Positions 25,557-33,200 of a stretch of DNA of 44,032 nucleotides are shown here, in pieces. The position numbers and the translations under genes are program-made. Below the pieces are notes generated by a model that saw only the letters and a list, made by a program, of their open reading frames with translations, made no database searches and was not told the origin of the DNA. Each line of letters starts with the position of its first letter. Position 1 is the first letter of the stretch. This DNA comes from Halobacteriales archaeon QS_8_65_32 (GTDB taxonomy: Archaea; Halobacteriota; Halobacteria; Halobacteriales; Halococcaceae), in assembly GCA_003022925.1 (NCBI GenBank), contig PXRY01000037.1, forward strand, positions 1-44,032, read 5' to 3'.

Positions 25557-25904
25557 TCACGGAACGTACGTCTCGATTGCCCAGTAGTCGTCCGCGTTCT
25601 CGGCGATCGTTTCGAGAGCATCAACGAAATCGCCGGGGGTGGGGTTGCGGTCCTGGGCGTAGAAGATCACTCCGCAATCGGCTTCGAGTCGGTCGCCGGT
25701 GCTAGTTTCGTCCTCGTCGTCGATCAGAAATCGCTTGTCACCCGTGAGGATCACCCAGTCGTGGGTTTCGGCGTATTCGATGATGGCCGGATCGGATGCC
25801 TTCGGGGAGAGTACGTTGCTACTGTGGGCGAACTCCAGTCGATCGCTTCCACGGATCGCGTTCGCGTACTTCGGGGCGACGTTGTTGTCACAGAGGATTC
25901 TCAC
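25557..25904 (-). CDS. DUF5615 PIN-like toxin
   Basis: 115 aa. MRILCDNNV at the N-terminus supplies the first acidic residue of a PIN-like (Mut7-C) nuclease fold. ASDPAIIEYAETHDWVILTGD and KRFLIDDED carry the other acidic positions. These are probable RNases of type II toxin-antitoxin modules, though few are tested. The ATG overlaps the stop of the upstream DUF433 gene by 4 nt, so the pair is translated together. The C-terminal half (DCGVIFYAQDRNPTPGDF) differs from the other DUF5615 copies in this window, so it is not a recent duplicate of them. Confidence 0.82.
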   Translation of the reverse strand: MRILCDNNVAPKYANAIRGSDRLEFAHSSNVLSPKASDPAIIEYAETHDWVILTGDKRFLIDDEDETSTGDRLEADCGVIFYAQDRNPTPGDFVDALETIAENADDYWAIETYVP

Positions 25905-26212
25905 GCGTTCGACGCCGACCTGTCCTGTTGCTTCCGATCAGCGTTACCCTCGCGCTCGTCGATCTCCTGGAGCAATGCGTTGCGTTCGCGGCGGTGGTCC
26001 TCCATCTCCTCGGGGTGGCCGTCGTAGTACTCGAGCACTGCCTCGACGTGCTCACGTGTGAGTTCGTCCCACTCGTCGATCACCTCCTCGGCAGTCCATT
26101 CTCCCCGGCGGATCATCTCGCCGAGCATGAACACCCCGAGACGGGTTCCCTCGATCCGGGGCTGACCGTGCAGAACGTCGGGGGTCTCCACGATCTCGAC
26201 AGTATTGCTCAT
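25901..26212 (-). CDS. DUF433 antitoxin
   Basis: 103 aa. The core GQPRIEGTRLGVFMLGEMI then EEVIDEWDELTREHVEAVLE and YYDGHPEEM matches DUF433, a winged-helix-like family that precedes DUF5615 toxins. It is likely to bind the toxin and its own promoter. It is the first gene of the pair (4-nt overlap with 25557-25904). The tail (REGNADRKQQDRSAS) is basic/polar and disordered. The upstream region has no strong TATA box. Confidence 0.85.
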   Translation of the reverse strand: MSNTVEIVETPDVLHGQPRIEGTRLGVFMLGEMIRRGEWTAEEVIDEWDELTREHVEAVLEYYDGHPEEMEDHRRERNALLQEIDEREGNADRKQQDRSASNA

Positions 26213-26239
26213 ACCAGGACTAACCGAGCGACATACTTG

Positions 26240-26457
26240 AACCTACGTCCGGTCGCTGTGGTGCTTGCTTCGCCGGCCGTCGCCGACCGTGCCAGCCCCG
26301 TTCAGTTCCACCCTACCGGTTGATCGGCGGTCGTCGAAGCGGCCGGCGTTCTCGTGAGCGAGCAATACGAGCGACCGGGAGTAGGGAGCAACGCCGGTGG
26401 GACCGCGGGCGCGACGCTCGCCGCGCGAAAAACGGGAAGGGCCGTCAGCGGGTTAGC
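26240..26457 (-). repeat. Intergenic element, copy E
   Basis: The copy is nearly identical to copy F over about 150 bp, including ACGCCGGCCGCTTCG, ATTGCTCGCTCACGAG and the core GGAACTGAACGGGGCTGGC. Its right boundary GTCAGCGGGTTAGC (26444-26457) contains the TAA stop codon of the gene at 26453-26758, so the element supplies that stop. Its left end merges with the promoter of the DUF433 gene. Confidence 0.75.
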
Positions 26458-26758
26458 CGAACTCCTGTTCGTACGAGCGGGCGTAGGTGCGCCAGTTCGA
26501 CTTCATGTGCTCCCAGGCGTCCCAGAAATCCATGCTTACGGGGTCTTTCGCCTGATCGCGGCGGTAGAGCCGGTCGAAGTGCGTATAGCCGTGCTCGGTG
26601 TCGATGCGAGCGATCTGCACGTTCTCACCTTCAGTGGTATCGCGAAAGACGACGACCGCGAACTCCTCGGGGTCGTTGAGCCCGGGTTCCGCGCGAAGGT
26701 AGAGGTAATACACCTCGCCTCGGTGTGGACCGAGCCGTTGGCGGTCCTCGTAGGTCAT
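26453..26758 (-). CDS. TumE-like small protein, candidate toxin
   Basis: 101 aa. It reads GEVYYLYLRAEPGLNDPEEF, VARIDTEHGYTHFDRLYRRD (as IARIDTEHGY THFDRLYRRD) and ends in a Trp/Tyr-rich helix. The pattern of a short beta-rich domain with a HGYTHFDRLYR block resembles TumE-type partners of HVO_A0114 regulators. Its ATG overlaps the stop of the HVO_A0114-type gene upstream by 4 nt, so the two form one unit. Toxicity is inference from this arrangement. The stop codon lies inside the repeat boundary shared with copy C. Confidence 0.7.
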   Translation of the reverse strand: MTYEDRQRLGPHRGEVYYLYLRAEPGLNDPEEFAVVVFRDTTEGENVQIARIDTEHGYTHFDRLYRRDQAKDPVSMDFWDAWEHMKSNWRTYARSYEQEFG

Positions 26759-27165
26759 TCAGCGTCGTCGGTATCGGCGTAGAAATCCCACTGGAACTCC
26801 CCGTCGAGCAACAGCGGTCTGACGAACACGTTTCGGTGTTTGAGCCGCGGTGCCTTCTTGTTCCCGTTCGTCTCGTACTCGACGAGTTCGTTCCTCGCGA
26901 GTACGTCTAAGTCCTCCTTGACGCTCGAAACGTGGCGATCGAGCCGACGAGCCAACTCGCGGATCGATTCGGGGTCGTGCTCGGCGAGGTACTCGACGAC
27001 CCCTAAGCGCCGCTTCGTGAGCACGCGCTCGTCGAGGTCGTCGAAGTGGTGCAGCGTGTCCTCGTAGCCGGTTTCCTGCAATCGACCCATGAACGTCTGA
27101 AGCGGGTTCGCGCGCTCTTCCCACGACCGTTCTTCGCGGTCGGTTTCGGACTGGTCCGTTGCCAT
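26755..27165 (-). CDS. HVO_A0114-family wHTH DNA-binding protein (antitoxin-like)
   Basis: 136 aa from the ATG at 27165; a longer frame upstream is less likely because it has no good start. The winged-helix core reads RRLGVVEYLAEHDPESIREL, ARRLDRHVSSVKEDLDVLAR, NELVEYETNGNKKAPRLKH, matching the HVO_A0114 family. It likely represses its own operon and neutralises the small partner encoded by the overlapping downstream gene. An inverted repeat CGTTCGG / CCGAACG at 27182-27202 lies 17 nt before the start and is a candidate operator. Confidence 0.85.
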   Translation of the reverse strand: MATDQSETDREERSWEERANPLQTFMGRLQETGYEDTLHHFDDLDERVLTKRRLGVVEYLAEHDPESIRELARRLDRHVSSVKEDLDVLARNELVEYETNGNKKAPRLKHRNVFVRPLLLDGEFQWDFYADTDDAE

Positions 27166-27181
27166 CTGGATAATCCTCTCT

Positions 27182-27202
27182 CGTTCGGATTGAACCCGAA
27201 CG
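27182..27202. promoter_or_regulatory. Candidate operator of the HVO_A0114/TumE-like operon
   Basis: CGTTCGG (27182-27188) and CCGAACG (27196-27202) form a perfect 7-bp inverted repeat with a 7-nt spacer, followed by further CGAAC/TGAACG half-sites to 27215. It sits 17 nt upstream of the regulator's ATG. Confidence 0.45.
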
Positions 27203-27261
27203 AACTTGAACGCACGGGTCATGACTCGGCAGAAGTGGTCGGTGAGATGTGAATCCTCGTC

Positions 27262-27562
27262 AGCGGACTACGGGACGACCGCTCGAAAGCCCCTGGCGGG
27301 CTCAGCTCCCAGGACTCGCTGTGCTCCTCGCCTCACTCCCTTCGGTCACTCGGCTCCGGTGCTTACTTCGCCGGCCGTCGCCGAGCCCGCCAGCCCCGTT
27401 CAATCCCGCCCTGCCGGTTGCTCGGCGGTCGTCGCTTGCGAAGCGGCCGGCGTTCTCGTGAGCGAGCAATACGAGCGACCGGGAGTAGGGAGCAACGCCG
27501 GTGGGACCGCGGACGCGACGCTCGCCGGGCGAAAAAACGAGAAGGGAAGTCAGCGGGCGATA
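27262..27562 (-). repeat. Intergenic element, copy F
   Basis: It shares its boundary (GTCAGCGGGCGATA, 27549-27562) with copy D and about 150 bp with copy E. The core GGGCGGGATTGAACGGGGC is at about 27393-27411. The block GAAGTAAGCACCGGAGCCGA is at about 27353-27372, then GTGACCGAAGGGAGTGAGGC. It lies between the pilin stop codon and the HVO_A0114 operon. Confidence 0.75.
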
Positions 27563-27583
27563 CAGGTGAACCCAGAGGGTCGA

Positions 27584-28024
27584 CTAACTGACCTCGTATG
27601 TCGCGAGCGTTGAGGTCTGATCGCTGTTAGGATCGCTCCAGATAACCCGCAGTGTACCGGCCGCAGAAGCACCAGGGTCGGTATTAGTGCCAGCGTTGAC
27701 GTCCACTGTGGGAGGGGGAGCACCAGCGCCGGTAGACGTCCAGGTGACACCGCCAGTACCGGCTCCTCGGAAGACAATATTATCAGAGCTGATAGTGTCA
27801 CCACCGTTATGAGTGACAGTGACACCAGAAGTTGAATCGCCTTCGAAGTTGAAACTCGCTTGTGGAGCCTGCTGCTGGTCTCTGCCTAAGTCGAGTACGA
27901 ACGTCGCGATCACCGCCGCTAAGATCACCGTGATCGCCACCATGAGGATCACGCCGATCACCGGGCTGACCGCCCGCTCGTCGTCGCCGCCGAACACCGA
28001 TTCGAGTTTTGTCTTGAGGGTCAT
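27584..28024 (-). CDS. Type IV pilin (haloarchaeal Pilin_N family)
   Basis: 146 aa from the ATG at 28024. A short charged lead (KTKLESVFGGDDERA) precedes the class III pilin motif AVSPVIGVILMVAITVILAA, where prepilin peptidase would cut just before the hydrophobic helix. The helix would form the core of a pilus or be retained in the membrane. The extracellular part is Gly/Thr/Ser-rich beta structure of unknown binding. GC content falls in the last 250 bases compared with neighbours, a possible sign of transfer. A TATA-like TTCAAATACC near 28124-28135 lies far upstream, giving a long leader if used. Confidence 0.88.
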   Translation of the reverse strand: MTLKTKLESVFGGDDERAVSPVIGVILMVAITVILAAVIATFVLDLGRDQQQAPQASFNFEGDSTSGVTVTHNGGDTISSDNIVFRGAGTGGVTWTSTGAGAPPPTVDVNAGTNTDPGASAAGTLRVIWSDPNSDQTSTLATYEVS

Positions 28025-28214
28025 CGTAATTGCTCGACACACAGCCTGTTCGCGGCGACGGCCGCTCGGTCGTCCGATGCGACCGGCCGCCGGTCGACTG
28101 CGTGCTTGGGACGCGGTGGCTTCGGTTTGGTATTTGAACGTTCGGCGTGAAGCGAAACCGATCGAACGAATGGTAGTTCGGCGGGAGTTGGACCGGAAGC
28201 GATCGACAACAGCT

Positions 28215-28465
28215 CGAAGGCCCCTAGCGCTCTCGTGAGCGGTAGCGAACGAGAGCAGGGAGCAGCTCTGCTGCGACCGTGGTCTCGGCTCGGGCGGCTC
28301 GCTGCGCTCCTCACCTCGCTCCCTCCGGTCGCTCGGCTCCGGTGCTTACTTCGCCGAGGTTCGGCGAACGCAAGGCGCTACGCGCCTCGGATGGCGAACA
28401 GCGCAGCCGTGAGCCGACCGCACCAGTCCCTTTCAGTCCCGCCCTGTCGGGTGGTTAGCGGTGGT
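28215..28465 (-). repeat. Intergenic element, copy G
   Basis: The core GGGCGGGACTGAAAGGGAC is at about 28430-28448 and the block CGAAGTAAGCACCGGAGCCG at about 28336-28358, with GAGCGACCGGAGGGAGCGAG. A hairpin AGGCGC / GCGCCT with a TAC loop lies at 28373-28387. Shares over 50 bp with copy F. The remaining part of 28025-28214 holds the pilin upstream region and no gene. Confidence 0.72.
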
Positions 28466-28475
28466 CGCTGTCGGA

Positions 28476-28586
28476 TCAGAGGCGAGAGAAGACTCGATGG
28501 TTGCTCAACGACGGGACCTCGGTGAGAAAGCTCCGTTTGTGCTCGCTTTCCATGTCGACGACCACGCTTGCGTCGATGACGGTCAG
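28476..28586 (-). pseudogene. PIN-domain toxin 5' fragment
   Basis: A 36-codon stretch reads LTVIDASVVVD then MESEHKRSFLTEVPSLSNHR and a TGA at 28476-28478. TVIDASVVVD is the first strand of PIN-domain toxins with its catalytic Asp; the remaining about 100 residues are missing. The normal ATG is CTG here and overlaps the stop codon of the upstream gene (28583-28849), as a VapC start normally overlaps its antitoxin. Copy G of the repeat begins about 10 bp beyond its end, so the truncation coincides with the repeat edge. Confidence 0.6.
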
Positions 28587-28849
28587 CTATCGTTCCGTTC
28601 GATCCACTTACACTTCTCGCCGAAATCGCCCGCTCGACACTGTGTCGCGATCGATCGGTAGGTGTCCTGGGAAATCCGATCGGCCGGCTCGATCGGGACC
28701 GTTGCGACTCGGATATCGTCCTCGTTGGTGGGGTGTTCGTATCGAAGAATCACGGTTTTTCCGAGTTTCACGACGAGGCGTTGTGCGTGCTCCCGTTCGA
28801 GTCCTTCCAAGTATTCGACCGCGCGTTCTGCGTACTCCAGATCGGTCAC
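28583..28849 (-). CDS. ParE/RelE-like N-terminus joined to an unrelated C-terminus
   Basis: 88 aa. Residues 1-28 (MTDLEYAERAVEYLEGLE followed by REHAQRLVVKL) fit the start of a ParE/RelE toxin. The expected ParE core strands are absent. Instead it continues EDDIRVATVPIEPADRISQD, TYRSIATQCRAGDFGEKCKW, a sequence that looks like the end of a different small protein and is directly followed by a PIN-toxin start. The simplest reading is a fusion of a truncated ParE with the antitoxin of the PIN stub downstream. It starts 4 nt after the ParD-like gene. Whether it is still active is unclear. Confidence 0.55.
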   Translation of the reverse strand: MTDLEYAERAVEYLEGLEREHAQRLVVKLGKTVILRYEHPTNEDDIRVATVPIEPADRISQDTYRSIATQCRAGDFGEKCKWIERNDS

Positions 28850-28853
28850 GACC

Positions 28854-29087
28854 TCACTCCACTCCGAGGCGACGTTTCACGTCGTCGTGGGAAACGGTTT
28901 CGCCGCGTTCGAACTGTTCTTCGCTGATTTCGATCTCCCGGCGTGCCCACGGGGAAAGCCGCAGGGGACGCTCTTCGATCAGATGGCGGATCGCGTCGCG
29001 AACGACCTCGCTCGAATTGAGGTACTGGCCCAACCCGGTAGCGTACTCTTCCATATCGTCCGGCAATTTCACCGTGGTACTTCCCAT
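28854..29087 (-). CDS. ParD-like ribbon-helix-helix antitoxin
   Basis: 77 aa. MGSTTVKLPDDMEEYATGLG is a ribbon-helix-helix start (the DNA-contact strand STTVKLP), followed by YLNSSEVVRDAIRHLIEERP and a polar tail with FERGETVSHDDVKRRLG. It would bind its own promoter and the toxin encoded 4 nt downstream. The palindrome TAGTATACTA overlapping the start codon region (29087-29096) is a likely operator. Confidence 0.82.
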   Translation of the reverse strand: MGSTTVKLPDDMEEYATGLGQYLNSSEVVRDAIRHLIEERPLRLSPWARREIEISEEQFERGETVSHDDVKRRLGVE

Positions 29088-29096
29088 AGTATACTA
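29087..29096. promoter_or_regulatory. Palindromic operator at the parD-like start
   Basis: TAGTATACTA is a perfect 10-bp palindrome that includes the first base of the start codon. Its GTATAC core also occurs twice in the vapB operator at 34879-34898. Confidence 0.45.
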
Positions 29097-29163
29097 CAGA
29101 TCAACCATGGTACGACAATAAGCACGTTGTCCGTCTGCCCTCAGTTAACAGACCCACCCGACC

Positions 29164-29508
29164 TCACAGCCACTCGCGTCCGGTTTTCTGCAGGCCTCGT
29201 ACCTCCTCGTGCGGATAGACTACCGCCATCGAGTGAACGATATCCGCGACCGCTTTCGCGGGTAGCGTGTCGTCCTCGAAGAACAATACAGCACGATACT
29301 CCTCCGGCGGTACGTCCTCGACGAAATCGTCGCCGTGCATCACGATCGTCCGGTCCGCTGTAAGCGAGAACGCGGCGAGATCGCTGTCACTCGCCCCTTT
29401 GCCGAGTTCCGGAACCGAATCGACGTGTTCGACATCGTGTCCCAGCGCTTCGAGGCGACCGGTGACCTCGTGTTCTACGTTCTCGTCGAGAAGCAGTCGG
29501 TACGTCAC
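29164..29508 (-). CDS. DUF5615 PIN-like toxin
   Basis: 114 aa. YRLLLDENVEHEVTGRLEAL, GHDVEHVDSV, ASDSDLAAFSLTADRTIVM and HGDDFV show the complete acidic set (DEN, SDSD, D, GDDF) of the Mut7-C/DUF5615 PIN-like fold. It is probably an RNase toxin. It starts 3 nt after the DUF433 gene upstream (29512-29817), in the same order as the pair at 25557-26212, but the proteins are distant. Confidence 0.85.
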   Translation of the reverse strand: MTYRLLLDENVEHEVTGRLEALGHDVEHVDSVPELGKGASDSDLAAFSLTADRTIVMHGDDFVEDVPPEEYRAVLFFEDDTLPAKAVADIVHSMAVVYPHEEVRGLQKTGREWL

Positions 29509-29511
29509 TTC

Positions 29512-29817
29512 CTACCTCCTGAGTCGGTCGTGAGGGGGCGTTAGCGTCGTCATCTCCGCTGCTTTCTCGCTCAACCGCTCGCGGCGTTTCTCGACTCGGC
29601 CCATCACCTCGGGGTTACGGTGATAGTATGTAAGCGCTGCGTACACGTCCGCGAGGTCGAGATCGTATCGATCGGCGACTGACTCCGGACGGAGTCCGCG
29701 TTCTTCTACCTGGCTATAGACGTACCTGACAGTGATCCGACTGCCCTCGATGTGTGGCTCATCGTGAATCTCGGACTCCTCGCCGGGCACGATACCGTAT
29801 ACCTCGACGGAACTCAT
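29512..29817 (-). CDS. DUF433 antitoxin
   Basis: 101 aa from the ATG at 29817. It reads DEPHIEGSRITVRYVYSQVE, RGLRPESVADRYDLDLADVY, AALTYYHRNPEVM, the DUF433 pattern. An ATG two codons earlier (29823) is also open; a TATA-like TTTATA at 29842-29847 is 27 nt from 29817 and 21 nt from 29823, which favours 29817. It is the first gene of the pair and precedes the DUF5615 toxin by 3 nt. Confidence 0.85.
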   Translation of the reverse strand: MSSVEVYGIVPGEESEIHDEPHIEGSRITVRYVYSQVEERGLRPESVADRYDLDLADVYAALTYYHRNPEVMGRVEKRRERLSEKAAEMTTLTPPHDRLRR

Positions 29818-29841
29818 ACTCATACCAAAGGAGGCTACGTG

Positions 29842-29847
29842 TATAAA
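29842..29847 (-). promoter_or_regulatory. TATA-like box for the DUF433/DUF5615 pair
   Basis: TTTATA on the minus strand lies 27 nt from the ATG at 29817, implying a leaderless transcript. Confidence 0.5.
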
Positions 29848-29865
29848 GCTCGCACCTCTTTGCCG

Positions 29866-30236
29866 GGCCCGCAGTCGTTCGAAAGACGCTTCGTGTCTTT
29901 CGTGATGTGACAAAAAACGCTCCGCGTTTTTGCTGCAAGCGGGACCTTCGGTCCCGCAATGACAAAAGGCGCGAAGCGCCTTTTGAACCACGAGCGCGAG
30001 TGAAAGGAGCGCGAGCGAGGACCCCGGCAAAAATCTGTTCTCGTGAGCGAGTGCCAGCGAGCGAACGAGAGTAGCGCGGGACCGAAGGTCCCGCGGACTG
30101 TTCGAGCGGGTCTACGGCCCGCGAGAAGGCGGGGAGTGAGAGTGAGTGACCGAAGGGAACGAACGAGAACGACCATCGCACTAAAAACGCTCACTCGCGC
30201 CTGCGGCGCTCGTTCGCGCGTGCAGTGCTAGTGCCT
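29866..30236 (-). repeat. Hairpin-rich intergenic element, copy H
   Basis: No standard head is recognisable, but the hairpin body matches copy B in order: CGAAAGACGC / GTGTCTTTCG with one G-T pair (29880-29902), AAAAACGC / GCGTTTTT (29913-29931), GCGGGACC / GGTCCCGC (29939-29957) and CAAAAGGCGC / GCGCCTTTTG with a GAA loop (29963-29985). The right half (30000-30236) has further GCGGGACC / GGTCCCGC (near 30078-30096) and CG-rich direct repeats such as GAGCGAGCGAACGAGAG. It fills the gap between the DUF433 gene and the broken restriction gene; no gene is visible. Confidence 0.7.
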
Positions 30237-30246
30237 ACCGCCTCCG

Positions 30247-33200
30247 CTACGACCGCGGCCCGCTCTCAGCCAGTTGGTCGTAGAACCTTAGTACCGAATC
30301 GAAATAGTCCTCGTCCATCACCTGGGGATTTTGCATCCGGTGGAAGTCATCGAGAACGAACTTCGTCTGCTTGCGATCGAGGCCGTAGGCGTGAAACGCC
30401 GCCGCGTCGGTCTCGGCCCGGAGCCGGCGGCGCTCGTCGGTATCGATAGCCGGTTCGAGGCCGCCCAAACGGTCGCGCATCTCGGCGAACGCCTCGCCAT
30501 AGCAGTTCAGACGCGCGGCTCGCCGCCAGACGTAATCGAACCAGTCGTCGCCTGCGGTGAGACGGGGGACCTGCGATTCGGTGAACTTGTACGTTACAAC
30601 AGTGCTATCGACCTTCGTTCGTATCAAGAAGTCAAACGGTAGGCTATTAGTAAGCCCCGACGCGACGAATAGTTCCTCATCTGAGAAAATTCTCTTATAT
30701 GCGCCATGGATCGGGTCCTCAGCGAGGTGGCTTTCGGTGGGACGGATATCGTACGGTCTCAGCGAGTGAAGTTTGTTGTGATGGACGACTTCGCTCGGAA
30801 GCACTGCGGCGATCATCGTCCGCTCATCGGATGCCCGGGCGATATCTCGATAGGCAACGCGGTACTCGGTGCAGTCAAGCAGCACGTCGTTCAACCCAAG
30901 CAGTTCGCCGCGATGTTCTATCAGCAGGCCGTCAATGGATTGCTTCTGTGATTTGCTCGTCTCCGGTTCTCCGAACGCTCGATAGATAGCTTTCTTCAAA
31001 TCGCCGCTATTGAACGTCCGCTCCCGAGTACGGCGTTTCGCGCTCTGTGCAGGCGCTACGTCTTCCTCAACGCTCCAGAAAGTGAACGGCTGTGCCCCTA
31101 CTTCCGGCGTGTCATCGTAAACGTGCTGGTGAACGTTCTTCCCGCTATATACCGAGAAACTGCCCACTTGTTCGTCTTCAACGAACCTATCAGCGTCGCG
31201 GGTCCGATCGAGTCCTCGATGTGGGATCACATTCCACCGGTCCGAGATACCGTCACCGAGAGACGGATACGAAAGGATCGCACTCAGTGCCTCGGACTCT
31301 TTATGACTCCGAATAAACGGGAAAATACGCGCTTCGGGCGAATATTCGGTTGATACTTCTCGCGGGATTTCAACTGCCTGCTCCCTCCATTCGTCGAGAA
31401 CTGCGACATCTCGCTGCTGGAAAATCCCTCGAAAAACGTCAGTCCTGCCGCTGTTTTTGAACGCTGTGACCGCGAAGTTGTATCGATTCTCTATCCCATC
31501 GAAGATGCCGTGATTTTCGAATCCGATGAGAGCGGAGATTTCCGCGTTATCGAGGAGCTTGAGTCGGAGGTCTTTCGAGAACGACCCGTTGAAGATGACA
31601 CCGGGAAGCACCTGTGCGACGTACGAGTTCTCCCCTGCGATGGCGAAGACGCGCTCTAAGAACAGCCCGGCGAGGTTGTTCTCGTTCGGGTCCTTCCGTC
31701 CGGCGACAGTCGGTTTCTGGAGTTCGTAGATCGGCCCATCGGTGAAATAGCGCATCTGGACCTCGATACGCTCCTGATAGGACTCCCACGACGCCGCCGT
31801 CTCCTCGTTTTCGAACAGCTCCTCTTGTTTCGCGTTCTTTTCCGTCGGGAGGTAGGTACGGAATCACTCGTCGTACCGGCTGAAGAAGTCCTCGCGGTTC
31901 GGCCGTAACTGGTCCCACGGTGGGTCGCCGACGATCGCGTCGAACCCGCCCTCGGCGTAGACCTCCGCGAATTCGAGCACCCAGCTGAACGGCTGCATCG
32001 CTCTGACGTCCTCTATCGTGACGCCCTCGCTCCCTGCCTCGACGAAATCGGCGTGAGTGTCGTCGACGATGCCCTCCCGGGCCGCCCGAAGCTTCTCGAA
32101 CGCTTCTCTCCGGTGGTACTCGGCGGTCTCGGTGTCGATCGCCTCCTCGTGCTTTTCCTTTTCGTCGATGATCCCCCGGTACCGCTCGCGAACGCTGTCC
32201 GCGCTGAAACTACCTAACGTATACCCCTCGCCGTCGTCGGTCGTCTCCGGAAAGCCGGTGTACCCAATTAAGCTGTTTCCCTGCCGGAGATTGAAGACGA
32301 TGTTCGGCAACGCGAGGTCCTCGTCGTCCAGGTCCTCCAAATTCTCGCGTTCGAGTTCGGCGATGATCGAGAGCCATAGTCGGAGCTTTGCGATTTCCAC
32401 TGCTGGCCCCATTAAGTCCACGCCGTAGATGTTTTCGAGCACCGTCGTCTTCTTCAGCCGGTAGGTGTGGGGATACGAGTCGTTCCGAGCGTAGAGCGCC
32501 TTCCGGACGCTGACGATCTCCTCTAACACCGAGGTCAGGAAGTGCCCCGACCCACACGCCGGATCGACGACCCGCAGATCGTCCACCGCATCGAGGAGCG
32601 GCCCGATCGTCCCCCAGTAACCGGGTAGCCCCTCGATCAACTCGTACACCGACTCGAAGTTTTCGACCGTGTGTTCAGGCCAGTCACACTCCTCGACCAG
32701 GGTGCGCTCGAAGCGATCGAGCAGCGCGGGCCGGATGGTCTCCTCGGCACAGAAGCGGGTGATCTCGCTCGGGGTGTAGTACGCGCCGAGTTCCTTGTTC
32801 GTATCGGCGTCGTCGCTCGTCACGTAGTTCATCGTCTTCTCGAAAACGTTCCCTAAGACGCTCGGGTCGAGGTCCGTCGGTGCGCCCTTCGCCGAGAAGC
32901 TGTACTCCTCCAAGAGATCGATCACGTCGAACAGCACGCTATTGCGAACGTCGAACGCCCGCTCGGAGAAGTCCTCGCCGATCGTCGGCCGGAACAGGCC
33001 GCCGTTCAGATAGGGCACGCGCTCGAAGAGGTCGATGTTCCTGATGGTCGGCGAGCGCTCTGCGGGCTTTCGGTTCATCACGTCGTAAAACAGGCGTTGG
33101 CAGAACTCCTCGTAGAGCGACCCGCCGTAGACCCCTTGCTAGTAGGTCTCCTTGAGCGTCCGGAGCAGATCGGGCTGGAAGATCCCCTTGTCCTCCAAGA

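Noticed and set aside
24414..28475. CRISPR array made of the repeated GGGACTGAAAGGGGC cores
   Set aside because: Spacing is hundreds of bases and irregular, genes lie between copies, the core is imperfect, and no cas gene is visible. The resemblance to the GGGATTGAAG end of haloarchaeal CRISPR repeats is superficial.
24414..30236. True integron (attC sites with an IntI integrase)
   Set aside because: No tyrosine recombinase gene is seen. The elements lack the GTTRRRY core, and the elements also occur between core genes (near 11690, 17545, 36960 and 41310). Only the cassette-like arrangement is reported.
33139..33141. TAG in the restriction gene (and another in the FNT gene) read through as pyrrolysine
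   Set aside because: The same genes also carry a frameshift or a TGA. TAG also ends genes that look complete, such as the nucleotide-sugar dehydrogenase (8782-8784). No pyl genes are visible.
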